A program made the position numbers and the translations under genes. Shown piece after piece: positions 1 through 5,333 of a DNA stretch of 8,754 bases (positions within the stretch are counted from its first letter, which is position 1; each line of letters starts with the position of its first letter). Source of the DNA: Trebonia sp. (lineage in GTDB: Bacteria; Actinomycetota; Actinomycetes; Streptosporangiales; Streptosporangiaceae); assembly GCA_030038035.1 (NCBI GenBank), contig JASHPP010000689.1, forward strand, positions 1-8,754, in the 5' to 3' direction. The notes beneath the pieces are model-generated. The model saw nothing but the letters and a program-made list of their open reading frames with translations. It was not told the DNA's origin and did not search any database.

Positions 1-422
1 AGCGCCAGCTCACTCACCAGGATCTGCCGGGCCTTGGCGAGCATCCGCTTCTCGCCGGCGGACAGGCCACGTTCCTTGTCCCTGCGCCACAGATCCCTGA
101 CGACCTCGGCAACCTTGTTAACGTCACCGGAAGCGAGCTTCTCCAGGTTGGCCTTGTACCGCCGCGACCAGTTCGTGGGCTCTTCGGTGTGCGGGGCACG
201 GAGCACCTCGAACACCCGCTCTAGCCCTTCCTGACCCACCACATCCCGCACGCCGACAAGCTCCGCGTTGTCTGCGGGCACCCGTACGGTCAGGTCACCC
301 TTGTCGACCTTCAGGACTAGATAGGTCTTCTCCTCGCCCTTGATCGTCCGAGTCTCGACGGCTTCGATGCGAGCAGCCCCATGGTGAGGGTAAACGACGG
401 TATCGCCGACCTTAAAAGACAT
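1..422 (-). CDS. carD: CarD/CdnL-family RNA polymerase-binding transcription regulator (C-terminus cut off)
   Basis: CarD binds the RNA polymerase beta subunit and stabilises the promoter open complex, mainly at rRNA and housekeeping promoters. The 140 residues present run from [15 protein letters not shown] to the window edge and closely follow Mycobacterium CarD as I remember it. The Tudor-like RNAP-interaction domain spans about residues 1-60 and keeps R25 and R47, which correspond to the RNAP-contacting arginines. The helical DNA-binding domain follows, with the [11 protein letters not shown] segment carrying W85, the tryptophan that wedges into the upstream edge of the bubble, and K90. 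About 20 C-terminal residues should lie beyond position 1, since the mycobacterial protein is about 162 residues. The ATG at 422 is preceded by a purine-rich GGAAGGGG (433-440). No internal stop or missing key residue is seen. The protein is almost certainly functional and essential-type. Confidence 0.97.
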   Translation of the reverse strand, partial: MSFKVGDTVVYPHHGAARIEAVETRTIKGEEKTYLVLKVDKGDLTVRVPADNAELVGVRDVVGQEGLERVFEVLRAPHTEEPTNWSRRYKANLEKLASGDVNKVAEVVRDLWRRDKERGLSAGEKRMLAKARQILVSELA

Positions 423-432
423 CTGGCAAGTA

Positions 433-459
433 CCCCTTCCGCTGGAGGCTATCTTACCA
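433..459 (-). promoter_or_regulatory. Extended -10 promoter and ribosome binding site of carD
   Basis: Read on the minus strand, TGGTAAGAT (459 down to 451) fits an extended -10 element, TGN followed by TANNNT. It lies about 29 bases before the carD ATG. Transcription would begin near 444, giving a leader of about 22 nt that contains GGAAGGGG (440 to 433), 10 nt from the ATG. The -35 position has no good TTGACA match, which is common for extended -10 promoters. This is a pattern match only. Confidence 0.55.
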
Positions 460-485
460 TGACCCGGACCAGCGATAAAATGCCC

Positions 486-514
486 TTGATGGCAAATATG
501 CAGGTCAATAAGCT
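486..514 (+). promoter_or_regulatory. Candidate sigma-A-type promoter, plus strand
   Basis: TTGATG (486-491) and TAAGCT (509-514) are separated by exactly 17 bases and lie in the AT-richer part of the gap. This fits a housekeeping promoter, with TTGA in the -35 box and TANNNT in the -10 box. It points toward the membrane protein gene at 772, but would give a leader of about 250 nt. Either that is a long leader, or a nearer promoter is used and this match is chance. Confidence 0.35.
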
Positions 515-771
515 AATTTCGAGCATACGCCAAGGCACTCAACAGGCATATGGGCCAGCCAGGCACGATGCGCAGCTGCGTTGGGCCGACCTCGGTCAGC
601 TCGCCAGTACTACGGGTCCCGCACGTCACCGCTGACGACGGAACTTTAGTCTACCTGAGGATCACCGTCGGCTCTGGGAATCGCGGCCGGTGAGTCCGCG
701 TGCCGCCAGCGCTGGCTCATACTGGAAGGGAGAGGGGCCGCGGCCTGCCGCCGCGGCCGGAAGAGGTACCC

Positions 772-1503
772 GTGAGCTTCGCCAGCGAGCCGGAGCGGGA
801 CGATGGCAACCTGCCTCCGGTGAACATTGTGATCCCGGACGATGCCCGGGAGCTCGATCGCGACGTGCTGGCATACCGCCGGGAGCTGCGCGCACGGCGA
901 CGGCGGCAGCGGATCATGCGGCTGTTCCGGCCGTTCGCCCGCGGCGGGTCCGGCGGGCATGCCGCGATCGTGCCGCTGATAGCGACCTGCGCCGCGCTGT
1001 TGCTGCTCGCGGGCGCGATGCTCTCGGTCATCACGATCAGCCCGGCATCCGCGCCAGCGTCCTCCGCGACGCCCACCCAGCCAGCCGGGACCGCGCTGAC
1101 CAGCCTGCCGGCCGGAACCGTGCAGCTTGACGACAGGACAGTGCAGGTGCGGAGCCTGCGGAGCTCGGCACTCGCGCTTGTGCCCGCGGACTGCGACTGC
1201 GGCCCCGCGCTGCGCCGCCTGGCCGGCCAGGCGGCCGCGGCACACGTCGCCTTGTACTTCGTGGCGGCGGGGACCGCCATTGCGCAGCTGGCGGACCTGA
1301 CGGCACGGTACGGCGGCGGCACCGCGGTGGCGGTCTACGACAGGAGCAACGTGCTCGGCGCCGCCTATCACCCGCACGGCCTCACCGTTGTCCTCGTCTA
1401 CAGCGACGCGACCGCGCGGGTGCGCCGGACCCTGCCGGCCGGCTTCCAGCTCGGCCCGGATCTGCGCGAGCTCAGGTTGCCCGGCAGCCGGGCCGTCAGC
1501 TGA
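772..1503 (+). CDS. Single-pass membrane protein with a possible thioredoxin-like extracytoplasmic domain (CDC motif)
   Basis: I do not recognise a named family. The 243-residue product has a charged, Arg-rich cytoplasmic N-terminus (residues 38-56) and one membrane helix at about 64-88. A Pro/Ala/Thr-rich linker (90-115) and an outside domain (116-243) follow. That domain alternates strands and helices. It carries ADCDCGPALRRLAGQA with Cys141 and Cys143 before a helix, then LYFVAA, AVAVYD and TVVLVYSD as likely core strands. The order resembles a thioredoxin/redoxin fold in which CDC replaces CXXC. The cis-proline usual before the later strand is not evident (HGLTVVL), so the fold is inferred. 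The GTG at 772 is chosen because GGAAGAGG ends 5 nt before it; an in-frame GTG at 700 has no such site. A redox or metal role is possible but unproven. Confidence 0.8.
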   Translation: MSFASEPERDDGNLPPVNIVIPDDARELDRDVLAYRRELRARRRRQRIMRLFRPFARGGSGGHAAIVPLIATCAALLLLAGAMLSVITISPASAPASSATPTQPAGTALTSLPAGTVQLDDRTVQVRSLRSSALALVPADCDCGPALRRLAGQAAAAHVALYFVAAGTAIAQLADLTARYGGGTAVAVYDRSNVLGAAYHPHGLTVVLVYSDATARVRRTLPAGFQLGPDLRELRLPGSRAVS

Positions 1504-1535
1504 GCGCCAGGAACAGCCGAGCGCCAGGAACAGCC
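1502..1535. repeat. Perfect tandem duplication of a 17-bp unit
   Basis: GAGCGCCAGGAACAGCC occurs twice head to tail without a mismatch (1502-1518 and 1519-1535). The first copy begins inside the TGA stop codon (1501-1503) of the preceding gene. It looks like a recent replication-slippage event. Each copy contains GGAAC, a word also seen in -35 boxes of ECF sigma factors, but no matching -10 word was found at the right distance. Confidence 0.9.
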
Positions 1536-1552
1536 GGACCCCCGGCGGGGAA

Positions 1553-1567
1553 GCGCCGGCCCGGCGC
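1553..1567 (+). terminator. GC-rich hairpin after the CDC-motif gene, possible terminator
   Basis: GCGCCGGCCCGGCGC is a perfect inverted repeat that can form a 6-bp stem with a 3-nt loop, about 50 nt past the stop codon. No run of T follows, so it would be a weak or factor-assisted terminator, as is often proposed in high-GC actinobacteria. Short GC-rich palindromes also arise by chance in such DNA. Confidence 0.3.
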
Positions 1568-1588
1568 GTCGGGCGCGGCGAGTACCGA

Positions 1589-1594
1589 TACGAT
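1589..1594 (+). promoter_or_regulatory. Candidate -10 box for the lipoprotein gene
   Basis: TACGAT fits TANNNT and sits in a locally AT-richer patch (1583-1600) of the 180-bp gap between the two plus-strand genes. Transcription would begin near 1601, leaving a leader of about 80 nt before the GTG at 1684. No convincing -35 box is present. Confidence 0.3.
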
Positions 1595-1683
1595 TTCTAC
1601 GGCCTGTAGTGGACCGGCAGGCCGCGTGGCCGCCACGGGAGTGCTCGCATCCCTCCCGTCACCAGTACCGAGGAGGCATTCGC

Positions 1684-2301
1684 GTGATCCGCAGCAGCTC
1701 CGGGAAGACCGTGGCGCGCCGCCTGCTGATCGGGATCGGTGCCATGGCCCTGCTGACCCTGGCTACCGCCGGGTGCGAGGCCGGGCTCAACGCCCCGACG
1801 CTCGAGTTCCACCAGGCGTCGGCAGGCACCCACACCGTGTTCGACGGAATCACGATCAGCAACGCTTTCGTGCTCGCCGCCCCGTCCGGCTCTTCCCTGC
1901 CGGCCGGCTCGTCCGCCGGCCTGTTCCTCGGGCTCTTCAACGGCGGGTCAAGCTCCGACGCGCTGGTGAGCGCGTCGGCGCCCGGCGCGGCCGCCAGCGT
2001 CAAGCTCACCGGCGGCACGATCAGCCTCCCCGTGAACTACCCCGTCTACCTGACCGGGCCGGAACCGCACGTCGTGCTCAACGGCCTCAAGAAGCCGCTC
2101 AGCGGCGGGCAGACGGTCGTGGTGACGCTGAACTTCCAGCACGCCGGCTCGCTCACGATCACCGTCCCGGTCGAGCCGCAGTCGTACTACTACGCGACCT
2201 ACTCCGCGGCACCGACCCCCACCCCCAGCGCTTCCGCCACCAAGACGCCCGCGGCCAAGACGAGCGCCACGCCGTCACCGTCGCCGTCGCCGTCCAGCTG
2301 A
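1684..2301 (+). CDS. Secreted lipoprotein with degenerate PCuAC-like (DUF461) domain
   Basis: The 205-residue product has a lipoprotein signal peptide: basic start (KTVARR), hydrophobic core (14-27) and lipobox ATAGC with the acylated Cys31. It should sit on the outer face of the cytoplasmic membrane. Residues about 50-165 form a beta-rich domain. Its segments NAFVLAAP, SDALVSASAPGAAASVKLTG, HVVLNGLKKPLSGGQTVVV and AGSLTITVPV follow the order of the PCuAC copper-chaperone family. Of the family's copper ligands (His/Met pairs, ending in HXM), only His129 is evident. The HXM position reads HVV, so copper binding is doubtful. Residues 175-205 are a Pro/Ser/Thr/Ala-rich tail. The GTG at 1684 is chosen for GAGGAGG about 7 nt upstream and because the signal peptide then begins correctly. 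The gene converges on regX3. Confidence 0.85.
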   Translation: MIRSSSGKTVARRLLIGIGAMALLTLATAGCEAGLNAPTLEFHQASAGTHTVFDGITISNAFVLAAPSGSSLPAGSSAGLFLGLFNGGSSSDALVSASAPGAAASVKLTGGTISLPVNYPVYLTGPEPHVVLNGLKKPLSGGQTVVVTLNFQHAGSLTITVPVEPQSYYYATYSAAPTPTPSASATKTPAAKTSATPSPSPSPSS

Positions 2302-2366
2302 CCGGATAGCCGTCGGCTGGGACAGTCGCGGCTGATCGTTCGGAATAATCTAAGCGGTCAGCCGAC
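2298..2366. terminator. Inverted repeats between convergent genes, possible bidirectional terminator
   Basis: The 56-bp gap between the lipoprotein gene and regX3 is flanked by CTGACCG (2298-2304) and CGGTCAG (2355-2361), which are perfect inverted repeats containing both stop codons. GTCGGCTG (2312-2319) also pairs with CAGCCGAC (2359-2366). The two pairings exclude each other, loops are long, and there is no T run except the AT-rich GGAATAATCTAA (2342-2353). A shared terminator is plausible here but weakly supported. Confidence 0.25.
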
Positions 2367-3044
2367 AGACTCGAACTTGTAGCCGAGTCCGCGGACGGTG
2401 ACGATGTGCCGCGGCCTGGCCGGGTCGGTCTCGATCTTGGCCCGCAGCCGCTTGATGTGCACGTCAAGCGTCTTCGTGTCACCCACGTAATCCGCGCCCC
2501 ACACCCGGTCGATGAGCTGCATCCTGGTCAGCACCCGGTCGGCGTTGCGGAGCAGGACCTGCAGGAGTTCGAACTCCTTCAGCGGAAGCTGCACGGGCTC
2601 GCCGCGGACGCTGACCACGTGCCGCTCGACGTCCATCCGCACCGGGCCGGCCTCAAGCGTCGCCTCGGCGACCTCCTCGACGTCGCCGCGGCGGCGCAGC
2701 ACGGCCCGCATGCGGGCCACCAGCTCACGCGAGGAGAACGGCTTGGTGACGTAGTCGTCGGCACCGAGTTCAAGGCCGACCACCTTGTCGATCTCGCTAT
2801 CCTTGGCGGTCAGCATGATGACCGGCACGCTGGACCGTTCCCGCAGCGACCGGCAGACCTCGCTGCCCGGCAGGCCGGGCAGCATCAGGTCAAGCAGTAC
2901 GAGGTCGGCCCCGGTGCGGTCGAAGGTCTCGAGCGCATCCGGGCCGGTCGCGCAGACGGCCACCTCGAACCCCTCCTTGCGGAGCATGTACGAGATCGCG
3001 TCGCTGAACGACTCCTCGTCCTCGACCACGAGCACGCGTGTCAA
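2358..3044 (-). CDS. regX3: RegX3/PhoP-type phosphate response regulator (OmpR family)
   Basis: This is the DNA-binding partner of the sensor kinase encoded just upstream. In relatives the pair (SenX3-RegX3 in Mycobacterium, PhoR-PhoP in Streptomyces) controls the response to phosphate limitation. The 228 residues hold a receiver domain (1-118) with acidic E8/D9, phosphoacceptor D52 in LVLLDLMLPG, T79 and K101 (YVTKPF). An OmpR-type winged helix (about 130-226) follows, with LPLKEFELL, the recognition helix near GDTKTLDVHIKRLRAKIE and the wing VRGLGYKFE. Length and key residues are complete. The start is TTG at 3044, giving MTRVLVVEDE; AGGAGGG lies 6 nt before it and no ATG or GTG fits the family's N-terminus. 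It lies 42 bp after senX3 and is probably co-transcribed. RegX3 is preferred because gpm and mshA are neighbours, as in mycobacteria. Confidence 0.96.
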   Translation of the reverse strand: MTRVLVVEDEESFSDAISYMLRKEGFEVAVCATGPDALETFDRTGADLVLLDLMLPGLPGSEVCRSLRERSSVPVIMLTAKDSEIDKVVGLELGADDYVTKPFSSRELVARMRAVLRRRGDVEEVAEATLEAGPVRMDVERHVVSVRGEPVQLPLKEFELLQVLLRNADRVLTRMQLIDRVWGADYVGDTKTLDVHIKRLRAKIETDPARPRHIVTVRGLGYKFESVG

Positions 3045-3050
3045 TGAAGT

Positions 3051-3057
3051 CCCTCCT
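3051..3057 (-). promoter_or_regulatory. Strong ribosome binding site that fixes the TTG start of regX3
   Basis: AGGAGGG on the minus strand lies 6 nt before TTGACACGCGTG. It is among the best Shine-Dalgarno matches in the window. It supports use of the rare TTG codon and independent translation of regX3 within the senX3-regX3 message. Confidence 0.75.
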
Positions 3058-3086
3058 GACGGGGTATCCGGGATAGGGCGGGAATT

Positions 3087-4265
3087 TTAGGCGCGTATCC
3101 GATCGGCGCTTGTGCCGTCATGCTCGCTCCGCAGTGGTAGCCACAGGGTGAACGTAGAGCCCGCGCCTTCCACGCTCCGCACGGTCACCCGGCCGCCGTG
3201 GGCGGCCGTCACGTGCTTCACGATGGCGAGCCCGAGCCCGGTGCCGCCGGTAACCCGCGAGCGGGCCGGGTCGACACGGTAGAAACGCTCGAAGATCCGC
3301 TCCAGGTCACGTTCCGGGATGCCGATGCCCTGGTCGGTCACGCTGATCTCGACGCCGCCGTCGCCTGGCTTCTTCACGCACACGACCACCCGAGTGCGCT
3401 CCGGGCTGTAGACGACCGCGTTCTCAAGCAGGTTCCGCACGGCGGTGACCAGCAGGTCCTCCTCGCCGAGCACGAACAGGCCGCGGACCCCGATGGACGC
3501 GAGCGTGATGCCGCGCGCGTTCGCCTTCATCCGGCACCGGTCAAGTGCCTCGGCGACCACCGCGTCCACCTCCACCGGGCGCGGATCGGGCATCGGTTCC
3601 GCCGCCTGGATCCGGGACAGCGTGATGAGGTCCTGCACGAGGAACGTCAGCCTCGCCGCTTCCTGGCGCATGCGCCCCGCGAACCTGCGGACCGCATCGG
3701 CGTCCTCGGCGGCGTCCTCGATCGTCTCCGCCAGCAGGGCGAGCGCGCCGACAGGGGTCTTGAGCTCGTGGCTCACGTTGGCGACGAAATCCCTGCGGAC
3801 CTCTTCCACGCGCCTGCTCTCGGTCTGGTCTTCGGCGAGCACGAGAACGAGGCCACCGCCGCCCACGGTCCCCGACAGCGGCGCGACCCGGACCGCGAAG
3901 CTCGTGGTCCGGCCGCCGAACCGCGGCACAGGGACCTCGAACTCGCCTTCGCGGATCTCGCCGTCACGGCGGACCTGCCGGGCGAGGGCGAGCAGCTCGC
4001 TCACCATCAGCCGGTCACCCTTGACGATCCCGAACGCCCGCGCCGCGGAACTGGCGCGCAGTACCCGGTCCTCGCTGTCCACGACAACGGCGGACGACGA
4101 AAGGACGGACAGCACGGAGGCGATTCCTGGCGGGAGCTTCGCCGGCTGTTGCGCCGCGCGCAAGCGCGCGCTGCGCGGCTGCCGCACCCCGGCGCCGGCC
4201 CGCGTCCTCAGCACCACGCGAGATCCCGGACCAGCGCTGATGCACGGGACGAAGGCAGCGTGCAT
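3087..4265 (-). CDS. senX3: SenX3/PhoR-type sensor histidine kinase lacking N-terminal membrane helices
   Basis: The kinase autophosphorylates on histidine and passes the phosphate to RegX3. From the ATG at 4265 there are 392 residues. A PAS-like domain spans about 46-150 ([19 protein letters not shown] onward). The HisKA domain has H166 in [12 protein letters not shown]. The ATPase domain has the N box ([12 protein letters not shown]278-N282), G1 (DQGIGI, 311-316), ERFYRVD and G2 (TGGTGLGLA, 339-347). All catalytic boxes are intact. SenX3/PhoR proteins usually begin with one or two membrane helices before the PAS domain. Here residues 1-45 are Arg/Ala/Pro-rich with no hydrophobic stretch, and the other two frames upstream offer none. 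The start is uncertain: no strong ribosome site precedes 4265, and an in-frame GTG lies at residue 18. It may be a soluble kinase or a gene that lost its 5' end. Confidence 0.93.
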   Translation of the reverse strand: MHAAFVPCISAGPGSRVVLRTRAGAGVRQPRSARLRAAQQPAKLPPGIASVLSVLSSSAVVVDSEDRVLRASSAARAFGIVKGDRLMVSELLALARQVRRDGEIREGEFEVPVPRFGGRTTSFAVRVAPLSGTVGGGGLVLVLAEDQTESRRVEEVRRDFVANVSHELKTPVGALALLAETIEDAAEDADAVRRFAGRMRQEAARLTFLVQDLITLSRIQAAEPMPDPRPVEVDAVVAEALDRCRMKANARGITLASIGVRGLFVLGEEDLLVTAVRNLLENAVVYSPERTRVVVCVKKPGDGGVEISVTDQGIGIPERDLERIFERFYRVDPARSRVTGGTGLGLAIVKHVTAAHGGRVTVRSVEGAGSTFTLWLPLRSEHDGTSADRIRA

Positions 4266-4295
4266 CGATGTGACCAGTCCATACTCACGTATCCG

Positions 4296-4326
4296 ATGGT
4301 ATGCGGATGTGCCCCGGCGTCCACAA
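4296..4326 (-). promoter_or_regulatory. Candidate promoter of senX3-regX3
   Basis: On the minus strand, TACCAT (4301 to 4296) fits a -10 box, with TTGTGG (4326 to 4321) 19 nt upstream as a possible -35. Transcription would begin near 4289, about 24 nt before the ATG at 4265. The spacer is longer than ideal, so this is tentative. Confidence 0.3.
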
Positions 4327-4344
4327 TCGGCAGGTTGCGGGAAA

Positions 4345-4369
4345 TTTCACTCTTTTCCGGATGTTCACT
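4345..4369. promoter_or_regulatory. Paired GTGAA motifs upstream of senX3, possible PHO-box-like site
   Basis: On the minus strand, GTGAAC (4368 to 4363) and GTGAAA (4350 to 4345) repeat 18 bp apart, just upstream of the candidate senX3 promoter. The plus-strand word GTTCAC matches the core of Streptomyces PHO-box repeats bound by PhoP. Known PHO boxes use repeats about 11 bp apart, so the spacing is wrong and the assignment is weak. Autoregulation by RegX3 would fit the location. Confidence 0.25.
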
Positions 4370-4401
4370 TCGAGGATTATTTCTGGACACGTCTTATACA
4401 T

Positions 4402-4431
4402 ACAAAAGTCGTCATCCGGCCGTGTGGCCGG
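4402..4431 (-). terminator. Possible intrinsic terminator of gpmA
   Basis: On the minus strand, 60 nt past the gpmA stop codon, CCGGCC-ACAC-GGCCGG (4431 to 4416) forms a 6-bp GC stem with a 4-nt loop. After 8 bases it is followed by a run of four T (4407 to 4404). The gap before the T run makes it weaker than a standard intrinsic terminator, but its position fits separating gpmA from senX3. Confidence 0.4.
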
Positions 4432-4490
4432 GGGTTCCGCTGCGACAGTCGCGGCACCCCGTGCGCCAGCGGGACGCCGCGAGGTCATTG

Positions 4491-5234
4491 TCAGCGGCCC
4501 TGGTTCTTAACGGCTTCGGCGGCGGCGACCGCGGCTTCCGGGTCCAGGTAGCGCCCGCCTGGCTGCACGGGACGGAACGCCGCGTCAAGTTCGTAGAGCA
4601 ACGGGATGCCTGTGGGGATGTTGAGCTCGGCAATCGCCGCTTCGCTGATCCCGTCGAGGTGCTTGACCAGGGCGCGCAGCGAGTTGCCGTGCGCCACCAC
4701 GAACACCGTGCGGCCCGCGGCCAGATCGGGGACGATGCCGTCGTACCAGTACGGCAGCATCCGGGCGACGACGTCCCGCAGGCATTCCGTGCGCGGCCTG
4801 ATCTCTGGCGGCAGCGACGCGTAGCGCGGATCGCCGGCCTGGGAGAGGGGGTCGTCGTCCGCGATCGGGGGCGGCGGGACATCGTACGACCGGCGCCACA
4901 GCATGAACTGCTCGTCGCCAAACTCCTCGCGGGTCTGCGCCTTGTCCTTGCCCTGCAGGGCCCCGTAATGGCGCTCGTTCAGCCGCCACGAGCGGTGCAC
5001 AGGCAGCCAGCCGAGCCCGGCCACCTCCAGCGCCACGTTCGCGGTCGCGATCGCGCGGGTGAGCACCGAGGTGTGCACGACATCGGGACGCAGCCCGGCG
5101 TCGGCCAGCATCCGCCCGGATGCCGACGCCTCCTGCACGCCCTTCGCTGCCAGCCCGACGTCCACCCAGCCGGTGAACAGGCCCTTGGAGTTCCAGTCGC
5201 TCTCGCCATGGCGCAGCAGCACGAGGGTTCCCAT
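4491..5234 (-). CDS. gpmA: 2,3-bisphosphoglycerate-dependent phosphoglycerate mutase
   Basis: The enzyme interconverts 3-phosphoglycerate and 2-phosphoglycerate in glycolysis and gluconeogenesis through a phosphohistidine, in the cytoplasm. The 247 residues match the dPGM length of about 249. The N-terminal [10 protein letters not shown] contains R8 and the phosphoryl-accepting H9. [12 protein letters not shown]60 ([10 protein letters not shown]), E87 in [11 protein letters not shown] and H182 in [17 protein letters not shown] complete the active site. The ATG at 5234 is chosen because family similarity begins there. The frame stays open up to 5387, but that extension is Arg/Pro/Cys-rich and would overlap the mshA start. 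There is no clear ribosome site, but a -10-like TAGGCT lies 7 nt upstream, so the message may be leaderless. It is divergent from mshA; mycobacteria also keep gpm1 beside senX3. The gene is called gpm1 or gpmA in relatives. Confidence 0.97.
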   Translation of the reverse strand: MGTLVLLRHGESDWNSKGLFTGWVDVGLAAKGVQEASASGRMLADAGLRPDVVHTSVLTRAIATANVALEVAGLGWLPVHRSWRLNERHYGALQGKDKAQTREEFGDEQFMLWRRSYDVPPPPIADDDPLSQAGDPRYASLPPEIRPRTECLRDVVARMLPYWYDGIVPDLAAGRTVFVVAHGNSLRALVKHLDGISEAAIAELNIPTGIPLLYELDAAFRPVQPGGRYLDPEAAVAAAEAVKNQGR

Positions 5235-5241
5235 ACGGGTA

Positions 5242-5247
5242 AGCCTA
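5242..5247 (-). promoter_or_regulatory. -10 box for a probable leaderless gpmA transcript
   Basis: TAGGCT on the minus strand fits TANNNT and ends exactly 7 nt before the A of the gpmA ATG. A start site at the usual distance would therefore fall on the initiation codon. The absence of a Shine-Dalgarno sequence supports this reading. No clear -35 box is seen. Confidence 0.5.
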
Positions 5248-5265
5248 GCCGCCGCCCAGCGGGGC

Positions 5266-5277
5266 GCCCTGCAGGGC
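5266..5277. promoter_or_regulatory. Perfect 12-bp palindrome in the gpmA-mshA divergent promoter region
   Basis: GCCCTGCAGGGC reads the same on both strands. It lies in the 99-bp gap between the divergent genes, 19-30 bp upstream of the -10 box proposed for gpmA and 57 bp before the mshA start. It could be an operator touching the gpmA -35 region. GC-rich palindromes are not rare in such DNA, so function is uncertain. Confidence 0.3.
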
Positions 5278-5333
5278 AAGGTGCGCAAAGCCGCGCGGGA
5301 ACACGAATAGGGCGGTCGCGGTTGGTTACAACT

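Larger units (their letters stand above)
423..771. other. Intergenic region between carD and the CDC-motif membrane protein, no gene seen
   Basis: About 350 bases separate the divergent genes. The part around 465-520 is clearly richer in A and T than its surroundings, as expected for a divergent promoter region. Short open frames exist on both strands, but they lack a good ribosome site and recognisable protein composition. I see no tRNA, riboswitch or strong hairpin. A TAGTCT at 647-652 (plus) could be a -10 box closer to the plus-strand gene, but its -35 region is poor. Confidence 0.6.

Noticed and set aside
381..635. 84-residue open frame on the plus strand overlapping the carD start
   Set aside because: It overlaps the carD coding start and promoter, lacks a ribosome site, and has no recognisable composition or family.
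640..669. GGAAC ... CGTC pair resembling an ECF sigma-factor promoter
   Set aside because: The spacer is 21 bases, longer than the roughly 16-18 expected, and both words are short enough to occur by chance.
1609..1683. Upstream GTG start for the lipoprotein gene at 1609
   Set aside because: It would put 25 residues before the basic n-region of the signal peptide, whereas GTG 1684 has a strong GAGGAGG site and a proper lipoprotein signal.
2205..2298. CCG/TCG-type short repeats at the end of the lipoprotein gene
   Set aside because: They simply encode the Pro/Ser/Thr-rich tail and are normal codon repetition, not a separate repeat element.
4285..4488. Small minus-strand open frames between gpmA and senX3, checked as a lost SenX3 N-terminus
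   Set aside because: Neither frame encodes a hydrophobic helix or resembles SenX3/PhoR, and no ribosome site precedes them.
3198..5333. Very long open frame on the plus strand running in frame into mshA, opposite senX3 and gpmA
   Set aside because: It is the antisense shadow of two well-supported minus-strand genes with GC-rich third positions. Its translation is Arg/His/Gln-rich with no family similarity, and MshA homology begins only after 5334.
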